NCBI RefSeq assembly: GCF_030818485.1
Contig: NZ_JAUTAJ010000002.1
Coordinates: 248,001-312,000, forward strand
DNA length: 64,000 bases
Direction of reading: 5' to 3'
From: Pseudoroseomonas cervicalis
GTDB taxonomy: Bacteria > Pseudomonadota > Alphaproteobacteria > Acetobacterales > Acetobacteraceae
The notes beneath the pieces were generated by a model that saw nothing but the letters and a program-made list of their open reading frames with translations, searched no databases and was not told the origin of the DNA. The position numbers were made by a program, and so were the translations under genes. This document shows positions 39,233-47,563 of the stretch, piece by piece; the first letter of the stretch is position 1; every line of letters starts with the position of its first letter.

Positions 39233-42200
39233 GGCGCCAGCACGGGGCAGCGGAAGCGCGACAGCTCCGCCAGGTTGAAGGGGTTGGTGCTGCTGCCCGG
39301 CCGCAGCTCGAAGATCGCGCCGCGGTCGCCATGGGCGATGGTCAGGCGGTAGCGCTCCCCGGCCAGGCGCTGCAGTGTGGCATGCGGGCCCATCACCAGC
39401 CGCAGCGAGGACCAGCCGCCATCCAGCGTCAGGCTGCCGGCATAGCCGGGCGGGGTGAAGACCAGGCTGACATTGCCCCGCGCCGGCCAGGAGAGCAGCA
39501 CGGGACGGCCGGTGCCGGTCGGCGGCAGCTCGTTGCGCACCCCATCCGCCTCCAGCACCGCGCTGTTGGAGTTGAGGTCGAGCCCCTGCGGGATCAGCTC
39601 GAAGCGCAGCCCGGTGCCGGCGACACCCGGAAAAAACGCGTCGCGGATCGCCTGGGCGCGCTGGAACTGCGCCAGATCGGCCGCCGTCACCGGCGGCGCC
39701 AGCCCGTCGGTCGCCATCGGCCGCCAGGGATTCTGCGTGGTGTCGGCATAGGGGCGGATATTCTGGGCGAAGAACTGCTCCAGCACGCCGCCGGGGGCGA
39801 AGAGCCGGGCGAAATCATCCACCGGCACATCGGCACCGTCGCGGCGCAGCGGGAAACGGCCCTCCACCGCGCGGCAGAGCGGCGCGATCTGCTGCTGCGC
39901 CGCGGCGGCGATCGCCGCCTTGGCGCCGCCGGCCCGCGCCTGCTGCGTCGATTGCGCCAGAGCGCGCAGCCATTTCGCCAGGGGCTCGGGCTGGCGCGCC
40001 GCCTCGGCCAGCAGGCGCTGGCCGGGGTCCAGCGTGCCGCCCGCCGGCGGCGGCAGCGCCGTGCCCGGCGGCAGCGAGGCCAGCCGCGCCACCTGCACAT
40101 ACAGCTCGCTGACGCTGCGCAGGATGTCTTCCAGCGGCGCGCCGGCGGCTTCGCGCAGGGCGGCGAAACGCGGCTCGACGATGCCGCCCACCATCGCCGC
40201 CGGCCCGACCGGCTGCGGCGCGCCGCCGCCGGCCGGCGCCACCTTCTCGGCCACGGCCGAGGGGGTGAGCTGCGCGGTGATGCCCTGCAGCAGCCCGCGC
40301 AGCGGCGAGTTGGGCGCGCCCAGGATGTTCAGCCCCTCCGCCGCCGCCGGCAGGCCGGCGAAGGGCGGCAGCACCAGATCGTCCAGCAGCGCCTGCCAGG
40401 CATCGCCATAGTCGCGGGCGTAGAGGGCCAGCACCTCGGCCTCCAGCCGCGCCGGGTCCTCGGCGCCGGTCTGGGCGGCCTCGGGGCCCAGCACCCAGCC
40501 CTCGGCGGCGGCGGCGCGCACCGCCCCGGCCAAATTGGGCAGCAGCGCCTGGCGCAGCCCGTCCAGCGTGTAGAGGCCGGGCACGCCCTCGGTCAGCGGC
40601 CGGCTGGAGGCCCGCACGAAGTAGCGCTGCCCGGCGGCGCCCAGCGCATCAGCCGGGCGCCAGGGCGCCAGCGCCTCGCCCGCCGGGCGCAGCCGCGAAT
40701 AGACGCGGCCGGCCATGGGCAGGCGGGAGAAGACGCGCCGCGCCGTGTCCACCAGCGCGCCATCGATCGGGTAGCGGGCGAAATCCTGCGCCAGCAGCGC
40801 GTCCAGATGGCGCGCCAGTGCCTCGCGCGCCGGAAGGTGGATGGCGCCGGGGTAGAGCACCGCCCAGTCGGCCAGCACCCAGCGGCGCAGCAGCGCGGCA
40901 TCCAGCGGCCCTTCGCGGCCCAGCATCAGATAGGCGCGGGTGGTCTCGTACAGCGCCTCCTGCTGGGTCAGCTCGGCGCGCATGCGGCTCTCCATGCGGG
41001 CCAGCAGGCGCGGCAGCAGGGTGCGGTCCAGCGCGTGGCGATAGGCGATGCGGCCGCCGGCCGCCAGCTTCTCCGCCTGGTCGAGGCCGAGCAGCCCCTC
41101 CTCCCGCCCCGCCGCATCCGGCAGGTCGCGCGCGGCGTCGAGAGAGGGCAGCACGCGCAGGAAATCGGCCTCGGTCACCGGGTCGAAGGGGATGCCCTGC
41201 GCGGCCTCCTCGGCCTTGGCGACGGCCTGCTGCACCGCCTCGGCGCGGCGCTGCTCCGCGGCGCGGCTGGACCAGCCCCAGATGCCACCCCCCAGCAGCA
41301 GCAGCAGCGCCAGCCCCCAGGCGGTGGCGGCCAGGATGCGGCTGCGCCGCTCGGCGCGGCGGTCGCGCGCGGCCAGCCGTGCCTCGCGGAACACCACATC
41401 CCGCAGCAGCCGGCCGAGGAAGAAGCTGCGCCCCTGCTGGCCGCCGGCGCGCGCCACGCGCTGCCCGTCCAGGCCGAAGCTGCGCGACAGCGCGCCGGCC
41501 AGCCGGTCGATCGGCGAACCTTCCTGGGTGCCGGAGGTGAAATAGACGCCGCGCAGAAACAGCGCCGGATCCATCCGTGTGCCGCCGAAGGCGGCCTCGG
41601 CGAAGTCGCGCACCGGCTGTTCCAGCGAGGCGAATTGCGCCGGGAAGCCGGCGATGGCGGCGCGCTGGGCCGGGCCGCGCTCGGCCTGCAGGCGTTCCAG
41701 CAGCCGGTCCTCGAGCCGCCCCAGCAGCGCCTGGAATTCGGCGCCGAAGCGGGCCAGCGGGCCCTCCGGCCCGGTCTGGGCGGGAAAGGTGAAGCCCCAG
41801 ACCTGGGCGCGGCTGTCACGGTCCAGATCGTCGAAGCTCTCGGTGAAGCCGGGCAGCAGGTCGGCCTTGGTGACCAGCAGATAGACCGGCAGGCGCTGGC
41901 CAAGCTTCTCTTCGAGTTCGCGGATGCGGCGGCGGACGGTGCGGGCATGCGCCTCACGCCCGGCGGCGTCCAGGCTGGCCAGGAGGTCGGTGCCGAAAGC
42001 CACCAGCACGCCATTCAGCGGCTGGCGGGGCCGGGTGCGGCGCAGCAGGCCGAGAAAACTCTCCCAGCCCGCGCGGTCGGCGGCGGCGTCGGAATCCTGG
42101 GTGGTGTAGCGGCCGGCGGTGTCGAGCAGCACGGCGCGGTCGGAGAGCCACCAATCGCAATGCCGCGTGCCGCCGATGCCGGGCAGCTTGCCCTCGGCCA

Positions 42201-42645
42201 CCGGGAATTCCAGGCCGGAGCGGGCGATGGCCGTGGTCTTGCCGCTGCCGGGCGGGCCGATCAGCACATACCAGGGCAGCTCGTACAGGTAATTGCCCTG
42301 GCGCGCGGCGGAGCGGCGCAGCACCTCCAGCGCCCGGCCCAGATTCTCTTTCAGCGCCGCCTGTTCCTCGGCGGCGCGGCCGTCCTGCGCCTCGGTGCTG
42401 GTCACCGCCTCCGTCAGCGCGCGGTCGCGGGCGCGGCGGGCGCGGGCGCGCCAGAACATCAGGCCGAGATAGATAGCCAGCACGAGGGCGGCGATGATGG
42501 CGCGCGACCAGGGATCCTCGAAGGGCCGCGTGCTGCCGAAGCCGAGCAGCGGCAGGAACAGCCAGATCACCGGCAGCAGCAGCAGGATGACGGCCAGGCC
42601 GGCCAGCGCCGGGATGGTGGCGAAGGCGGAGATCAGGCTCCCCAT
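39229..42645 (-). CDS. tssM: T6SS membrane-complex protein TssM (IcmF/ImpL)
   Basis: TssM spans the inner membrane and reaches across the periplasm. The 1138-aa protein has two N-terminal transmembrane helices (about residues 10-35 and 50-66), a cytoplasmic GTPase-like domain with Walker A GPPGSGKT (about 130-137), a third helix near 440-460, and a long periplasmic part ending in a beta-rich domain. ATG 42645 overlaps the tssL stop (TGATG); GTG 42648 is possible. No TssJ lipoprotein is encoded nearby, so the outer-membrane anchor must differ, as in Agrobacterium. Confidence 0.93.
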   Translation of the reverse strand: MGSLISAFATIPALAGLAVILLLLPVIWLFLPLLGFGSTRPFEDPWSRAIIAALVLAIYLGLMFWRARARRARDRALTEAVTSTEAQDGRAAEEQAALKENLGRALEVLRRSAARQGNYLYELPWYVLIGPPGSGKTTAIARSGLEFPVAEGKLPGIGGTRHCDWWLSDRAVLLDTAGRYTTQDSDAAADRAGWESFLGLLRRTRPRQPLNGVLVAFGTDLLASLDAAGREAHARTVRRRIRELEEKLGQRLPVYLLVTKADLLPGFTESFDDLDRDSRAQVWGFTFPAQTGPEGPLARFGAEFQALLGRLEDRLLERLQAERGPAQRAAIAGFPAQFASLEQPVRDFAEAAFGGTRMDPALFLRGVYFTSGTQEGSPIDRLAGALSRSFGLDGQRVARAGGQQGRSFFLGRLLRDVVFREARLAARDRRAERRSRILAATAWGLALLLLLGGGIWGWSSRAAEQRRAEAVQQAVAKAEEAAQGIPFDPVTEADFLRVLPSLDAARDLPDAAGREEGLLGLDQAEKLAAGGRIAYRHALDRTLLPRLLARMESRMRAELTQQEALYETTRAYLMLGREGPLDAALLRRWVLADWAVLYPGAIHLPAREALARHLDALLAQDFARYPIDGALVDTARRVFSRLPMAGRVYSRLRPAGEALAPWRPADALGAAGQRYFVRASSRPLTEGVPGLYTLDGLRQALLPNLAGAVRAAAAEGWVLGPEAAQTGAEDPARLEAEVLALYARDYGDAWQALLDDLVLPPFAGLPAAAEGLNILGAPNSPLRGLLQGITAQLTPSAVAEKVAPAGGGAPQPVGPAAMVGGIVEPRFAALREAAGAPLEDILRSVSELYVQVARLASLPPGTALPPPAGGTLDPGQRLLAEAARQPEPLAKWLRALAQSTQQARAGGAKAAIAAAAQQQIAPLCRAVEGRFPLRRDGADVPVDDFARLFAPGGVLEQFFAQNIRPYADTTQNPWRPMATDGLAPPVTAADLAQFQRAQAIRDAFFPGVAGTGLRFELIPQGLDLNSNSAVLEADGVRNELPPTGTGRPVLLSWPARGNVSLVFTPPGYAGSLTLDGGWSSLRLVMGPHATLQRLAGERYRLTIAHGDRGAIFELRPGSSTNPFNLAELSRFRCPVLAP

Positions 42646-44042
42646 CACTCGGGTCTCCGGTTCAGCACCACCACCTCGATGCGGCGATTGGTCTCGCGCC
42701 CCTCGGCCGTGCGGTTGTCGGCCACGGGCTCGGCATCGCCGCGGCCCTCGGCATGGAAGCGCGTGGCGTCCAGGCCGGAGGCGCGGCGGATCACCTCCAG
42801 CGCCGCCTCGGCCCGCGCCTGGGACAGGTGGAAATTCGACGGGAAGCGCAGGGTGCGGATCGGCTGGTTGTCGGAATGGCCGAGAATGTCGGTGCGCGCC
42901 GCATCCTCCTCGCGCACCGCCTCGCCGATGCGGGTCAGCAGCGGCACGAAGCGCTCATTCAGCGTGGCCGAGCCGGAGGCGTACATGCCGCTGCCCTGGA
43001 TGCGCACCATGGTGCGCTGGACATCGCCGGTGACGGTGACCAGGCCCTGCGCGATCTCGGGCGCCAGGAATTCGCGCAGCCTGGCGGCCAGCGTCGGGCG
43101 CGGCGGCACGGCGGCGGCGGGGGGCGGTGGCGGCGGGGCCGGCGGCACGGGCGCGGCGCTGCGGGCGATGGCCGGCTGCGTCGCCGGCGGCAGCGCCGCC
43201 AGCCGCGCATAGAGATCGTCCGAGCCGCGATTGAGGTCCCAGGACAGCCAGGCATAGAACAGGCCGAGCAGGGCGGCCGCCAACGGCAGGGCGATCCAGC
43301 CGGGGATGCGGCGCCGCGCCGGGCGGTGCGGCGCATCCACCCCCTGCCAATGCGGCGACAAGCCGCGCTCCCACGGGCCGCGCAGCTGGGCCAGCAGCTG
43401 GTAGAGCCCCTCGCGGATGCGGTCCAGCTCGCTGCCGCCGCCGCGCGCCAGCCGGTAGCGGCCCTGCATGCCCAGCGCCAGCGCCAGATAGGCGATCTCC
43501 AGCGCCTCGCGATAGCGCCCCGGGTCGCGCTGCATGCCGGCCAGCAGGTCGAAGAAGCGCTCGCCCGAGCGGACCTCCTGATGGAAGCTGGAGACCAGGG
43601 ATTGCGCGCCCCAGGCGCTGGGCGGGCCCCAGGGGGTGGCCAGCGCCACATCATCCAGCGCGGCGCAGAGCGCGTAATGCGCGGCGCGCAGCTGGTCGGG
43701 GGAGACATCGGCCGCGCGCGCCTCGGCCTCGAACTGGCGCAGCGCGCGGATGGCGCGCTCGCGCAGCTCGTCCGGGCGGTCGATGCGCGCGCCGCCCGAA
43801 AGCTGCGCCAGCAGCTCCAGCAGCGGCGCGGCGGCGGCGGCGAGCGGCGAGAGGCCGATGCGCGGCAGCGCCTCGATCTCCGCCGCCGCGGCGCCGGCCG
43901 GCACGGCATAGAAGGTGGGCGCGGCGGCGGGCGGCATCGCCCCCTGCGGCGCGCGCGGCGGCTGCGCGCCGGCGCGCGGCTGCGGCCCCTGGATGATGGT
44001 GCGGTCCGAATCCTCCGGCTCGGAGAAAGGATTGTCGCTCAT
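42645..44042 (-). CDS. tssL: T6SS membrane-complex protein TssL with OmpA-like domain
   Basis: The 465-aa 'extended' TssL has a cytoplasmic DotU domain (about residues 60-250, with YALCAALDDVALATPWG and HQEVRSGERFFDLLAG), one transmembrane helix near 262-280 and a Pro-rich linker. A C-terminal OmpA-type peptidoglycan-binding domain follows (DILGHSDNQPIRTLRFPSNF, NRTAEGRETNRRIEVVV). The OmpA domain can anchor the complex to the wall, which fits a system without TssJ. The Thr-rich N-terminus (DRTIIQGPQ) resembles the region phosphorylated in Agrobacterium TssL. Confidence 0.93.
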   Translation of the reverse strand: MSDNPFSEPEDSDRTIIQGPQPRAGAQPPRAPQGAMPPAAAPTFYAVPAGAAAAEIEALPRIGLSPLAAAAAPLLELLAQLSGGARIDRPDELRERAIRALRQFEAEARAADVSPDQLRAAHYALCAALDDVALATPWGPPSAWGAQSLVSSFHQEVRSGERFFDLLAGMQRDPGRYREALEIAYLALALGMQGRYRLARGGGSELDRIREGLYQLLAQLRGPWERGLSPHWQGVDAPHRPARRRIPGWIALPLAAALLGLFYAWLSWDLNRGSDDLYARLAALPPATQPAIARSAAPVPPAPPPPPPAAAVPPRPTLAARLREFLAPEIAQGLVTVTGDVQRTMVRIQGSGMYASGSATLNERFVPLLTRIGEAVREEDAARTDILGHSDNQPIRTLRFPSNFHLSQARAEAALEVIRRASGLDATRFHAEGRGDAEPVADNRTAEGRETNRRIEVVVLNRRPE

Positions 44043-45376
44043 CCGCGGATCGCCCAGAGCTCCATCTGCAGCGCCGGGAAGTCACCCGAGACATGCAGGG
44101 CGAAGCCGCCCGAGGATTGCATCTGCTGCCAATGCGGGCTGCCGCGATCCAGCTCGAAATAGACCGCGCCGGCATGGAAGGGAATCTGCCGCGGCGCCAC
44201 GGGCAGCGGCCGCACCGCGATGCCGGGCAGCGCGACATTGACCAGCTCGCGGATATGCTCGACCGCGCCGATCTTCACCTGGTTGGGGAAGAGGCGGCGC
44301 AGCTGCTCGCCCGGCATCTCCGCCTGCACCGTCAGCACGAATTGCGCGGCGCGCAGCAGGGAGCGGTCCATCAGCGGGCCGACGCGCACGCCGTGGCGAC
44401 GCTCCTGCAGCGGGATGGCCACCGCATTGGTCTCCAGCACCATCGACAGCGCGCGGCGCAGATCGGCGACGACGGGGGCGAAGGCGCGCTGCAGATCATC
44501 ATGCCGGTAGGCGGGATAGGGCCGCGCGCGGCGGCCGGGATCGGTGAAGGTGGCAAGCTCGCCGGCCATCTGCACCAGCACCGAGAACAGCGCCTCGGGG
44601 TGGATATTGCCGGCATCCGACCAGTGCGACAGCAGCGGCAGCCAGCGGTTCAGCGTCTGCAGCAGCAGGAAGTCGGAGACCTCGGCGACGCCGCGCGCGC
44701 CGGGGGCGGAGAGCCGCGCCGCCAGCGCCTCGGCCCGCTGGCCGAGCATGCCGGTGAGCTCCGGCGCCAGATTGCCGATGGCCGGCCAGGCGGAGACGCG
44801 CAGGCAGGGCGGGATGAAACGCTCATCCACCACCACGCGGCGGTCGGCCTGCACCTCGACGATGCGGGCGAGGCCGAGGCAGGTGAAGCCGGCGCGCTCC
44901 TCGCTCTCCAGCAGGAAGCGCAGCCGCGGGCGGCCGACCTGCAATTCGGCCGGCTGGGTGCTGTCGGAATGGGTGTCGAAGGCCTCGAAGGGCCGCAGCC
45001 CGTAACGCGCGCCGGAGAGCTCCGGCATCTCGCCGAAGGCGACCTCCGGGCTGCCGGGCTGGCGCAGCGGCGCCGCCAGATAGACGATCTGGTTGCGCGT
45101 GCCCTCCGGCAGGTCGAGCGGCAGCGGCTGGTCGGCGCTGCCGGGGATGGCGAAGGGCGTGCCATCCTCCAGCACGCCGGCGGCGCTGGCCAGCGCGAAC
45201 TTCCCCGCCGCCAGCAGGTCGCGGTCCAGCGACAGCTCGGTCAGCCCCCAGGGATGCGGGCGCAGCGGCGCGGTGCGCGCCTGCAACTGGTGCTCGTGAT
45301 AGCGGTCCTGCTGCTGGAAATGCTGCGCGCGCAGGAACATGCCTTCCTGCCAGACGACCTTGTCGGTCCAGACCAT
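44039..45376 (-). CDS. tssK: T6SS baseplate protein TssK (ImpJ)
   Basis: TssK links the baseplate to the membrane complex. The 445-aa protein has the hallmark start VVWQEGMFLRAQHFQQQDRY, LVEVQADRRVVVDERFIPP-like central strands and the receptor-like C-terminal end. ATG 45376 is two bases after the tagH stop. Its stop overlaps the tssL start (ATGA). Confidence 0.95.
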   Translation of the reverse strand: MVWTDKVVWQEGMFLRAQHFQQQDRYHEHQLQARTAPLRPHPWGLTELSLDRDLLAAGKFALASAAGVLEDGTPFAIPGSADQPLPLDLPEGTRNQIVYLAAPLRQPGSPEVAFGEMPELSGARYGLRPFEAFDTHSDSTQPAELQVGRPRLRFLLESEERAGFTCLGLARIVEVQADRRVVVDERFIPPCLRVSAWPAIGNLAPELTGMLGQRAEALAARLSAPGARGVAEVSDFLLLQTLNRWLPLLSHWSDAGNIHPEALFSVLVQMAGELATFTDPGRRARPYPAYRHDDLQRAFAPVVADLRRALSMVLETNAVAIPLQERRHGVRVGPLMDRSLLRAAQFVLTVQAEMPGEQLRRLFPNQVKIGAVEHIRELVNVALPGIAVRPLPVAPRQIPFHAGAVYFELDRGSPHWQQMQSSGGFALHVSGDFPALQMELWAIRG

Positions 45377-45378
45377 GA

Positions 45379-46905
45379 TCAACCCCGCCCGCCGCGCAGC
45401 GCGTCTTCATAGGCCCGGGCGAAGGCCTTGCCGAAGGCGCTGTCGAAATCATCGTCGAACTGATCGGAGGTGGCGCGGTGCAGCGCCTTGTAGCGATCCC
45501 ACAGCCGCTTCTCGCGCGCGCCGGGCATCAGCCCGCCGCCCTGGTCCTCCGCCTCCAGCCGCGCGGGTGCGAGGCGGTCGAGCAGCGCGCGCGCCGCCGC
45601 CTGCGTCGCCGCCAGGCCCGCCGCCTGATGCGCGGCGAGGTCGGTCACGATCTCCTGCACCGCGGCGGCGGCGTCGGGCGCGCTCAGCAGCCCCTGCAGC
45701 GCGGCGGCGTCGGAGGCGGCGAATTTCACCGGGTTGTTGCCGCTGGCGCGCAGCATGGTCTGCTCGATGCGGAATTCCCGCTTGGCGTCGGCGCGGGCGA
45801 TCAGCAGGGCGCGCAGCCCGGCCAGGGCGAGGCGGCTGAGCTGGCCGGCGGCGTGCAGCGCGGCCTCCGGCGCGACGCCCGCCAAAGCATGCGGCGGCAG
45901 GGCCGCGCCTTGCAGGAAGGCGGCGAGCAGCGCGTCCGGCGCGCCGGGCTGGGGCGGCGCGGCCGGATAGGCCATGGGCGCCGGGGCGGCGGCGAAGGGC
46001 GCCACGGGCGGCGGCATGGGGGCCGGAGATGGAGCCGGGGCCGGGGCCGGGGCCGGGGCCGGGGCGGGCGCGAAGGGCAGCGCGGCAGCGGCGGGCGGCG
46101 GCACGGGCGCGGGCGCGGGCGGCACGGAAGCCGGTGGCGGGTCGAAGGGCAGGCCCGCATCGGCCGCTGGCGGCGGCGGCGCGACCGGCGGGGCGGGCGG
46201 CGGCGCGAAGGGCGCCTGCGCCGGAAGTGGGGGCGCGGGCGGCGGCGGCGCGGCGCCCGGCAGGTCCAGATCCCAATCCTCCGGGATGGTGGCGGCCGCA
46301 TGGGCGGAGGGCGGGCGGAAGGCGTCGTTCGTCGAGGGGCGATGGTCGGGCATCGGCGCCTCGCCCTCGCCGAAGGGGTCGAGCGGCGCGGGGCCGGTCT
46401 CGCCGAAGGGGCGGTGCGGCGGCGGCGGCGGCGCCATCGGGTCGAAGAGCGGGTCCAGCGCCGCGCCGGGCGGGGCGGCGAAGGGATCGGCGCCGCGCCA
46501 GGGCTCGGCGCTGGCGCCGGCCGGCGGCGCGCTTTCGGGCGCCATCGGCAGGCTGCCCTGCAGCAGGCTGCTCTCCGCCGCCGGGCGCGCCGCCTGGGCC
46601 AGGCGCAGCTCGATCTCCCAGGCGCCGAAGCGCAGCCGGTCGCCATCCGAGACCGGCACGGCTCGGTCGCGCCCGACCGGCGCCCCGGCCTGGTTCAGAT
46701 AGGTGCCATTGGTCGAGAGGTCGCGCAGCTGCCAGCCGCCGGCGCGGAACTCCAGCACGCAATGACGCTTGGACAGCACCCGGTCCGGGTCCGGCAGCAC
46801 CCAGTCATTGCCCGGGCCGCGGCCGATCGAGAAATCCCCCCGCGCCTGCCGCGTCTCCGGCACGGCACTGTCGGGGCAGCGCAGCACCGCCAGGGTCAGT
46901 TCCAT
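45379..46905 (-). CDS. tagH: T6SS FHA-domain protein TagH (Fha/ImpI)
   Basis: The 508-aa protein has three parts. An N-terminal FHA phosphothreonine-binding domain (about residues 20-100) shows FSIGRGPGNDWVLPD, SKRHCVLEF and LSTNGTYLN. A long Ala/Pro linker (about 115-330) is probably disordered. A C-terminal TagH/VasC domain has LIARADAKREFRIEQTML, GNNPVKFAAS and FDSAFGKAFARAYEDAL. It is the phospho-sensing switch of threonine-controlled T6SSs. GGAGGAG precedes ATG 46905. The linker has strong strand asymmetry from repeated Pro codons. Confidence 0.93.
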   Translation of the reverse strand: MELTLAVLRCPDSAVPETRQARGDFSIGRGPGNDWVLPDPDRVLSKRHCVLEFRAGGWQLRDLSTNGTYLNQAGAPVGRDRAVPVSDGDRLRFGAWEIELRLAQAARPAAESSLLQGSLPMAPESAPPAGASAEPWRGADPFAAPPGAALDPLFDPMAPPPPPHRPFGETGPAPLDPFGEGEAPMPDHRPSTNDAFRPPSAHAAATIPEDWDLDLPGAAPPPPAPPLPAQAPFAPPPAPPVAPPPPAADAGLPFDPPPASVPPAPAPVPPPAAAALPFAPAPAPAPAPAPAPSPAPMPPPVAPFAAAPAPMAYPAAPPQPGAPDALLAAFLQGAALPPHALAGVAPEAALHAAGQLSRLALAGLRALLIARADAKREFRIEQTMLRASGNNPVKFAASDAAALQGLLSAPDAAAAVQEIVTDLAAHQAAGLAATQAAARALLDRLAPARLEAEDQGGGLMPGAREKRLWDRYKALHRATSDQFDDDFDSAFGKAFARAYEDALRGGRG

Positions 46906-47561
46906 GCGAGCTCCTCCACGGCCATGCGGCCGGCGCCGCCGCGCGCGATGTCGCGCAGCGCGGCCAGATAGCGGGCATAACGCTGCGGCGCGCGGGCGGG
47001 ATCATCGCGCAGCGCGGCCAGGCTGATCGCCCCGGTCACCGCCACGCCGGTCAGCTGCGCGGCGGGCGGCACCGGCGCGGCGCCGGGCGGCGCGAGCGAC
47101 GGGCCGGACCAGAAGGCAGCCACCGCCGCCCAGGCCTCCGGCCCGCGGCAGCCGGCCTCCAGCGCCAGCGCCATGCAGCGATGGCGCAGCGCCTCCTCCG
47201 GCCGGCGCACCCATTCCTCGGCCGCCTCCAGCGCCTGGCGCTCCAGCGGCGTGGCGTGGCGCGGTGGCGTGGCGCGGGCGGCCATGCAGGCCCACCACAC
47301 CGCCTCGCGCTTCGGCAGCGCATGGGCGGCCAGCCGCACGGCCTGCAGCGGTCGCCCCTCGCGCTCCAGCCGCCGCACGCCCTCACCCGCGTCGGGCGCG
47401 CCCTGCAGGCAGGCCAGGCCCGGCGGGTCCAGCTCCAGCAGCGGCAGCAGCGGCGGCAGGGCGACCGCCAGCTTGCCGGCGGGCGGGACGGCCAGCGCCG
47501 GCGGCGGGCCGCCAGGGACAGGCGCGGAGGCGGCGGGCGCGGCGATGCGGGGGTCGGACAT
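46896..47561 (-). CDS. T6SS-locus protein of unknown function (DUF6931-like)
   Basis: The 221-aa protein lies between vgrG and tagH, starting two bases after the vgrG stop (TGAGCATG) and overlapping tagH by ten bases. It has a Pro/Ala-rich N-terminus and a helical middle with LEAAEEWVRRPEEALRHRCM. A conserved-looking WAAVAAFWSGPSLAPPG is followed by PPAAQLTGVAVTGAISLAAL and a final helix. I believe this matches the family called DUF6931, seen in T6SS loci (from memory). It has no signal peptide. Given its position it may be a VgrG- or effector-loading adaptor. Confidence 0.7.
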   Translation of the reverse strand: MSDPRIAAPAASAPVPGGPPPALAVPPAGKLAVALPPLLPLLELDPPGLACLQGAPDAGEGVRRLEREGRPLQAVRLAAHALPKREAVWWACMAARATPPRHATPLERQALEAAEEWVRRPEEALRHRCMALALEAGCRGPEAWAAVAAFWSGPSLAPPGAAPVPPAAQLTGVAVTGAISLAALRDDPARAPQRYARYLAALRDIARGGAGRMAVEELAWN

Positions 47562-47563
47562 GC

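Noticed and set aside
45974..46702. Plus-strand Gly-rich frame opposite tagH
   Set aside because: It is the antisense of the Ala/Pro linker of TagH and has no start signal.
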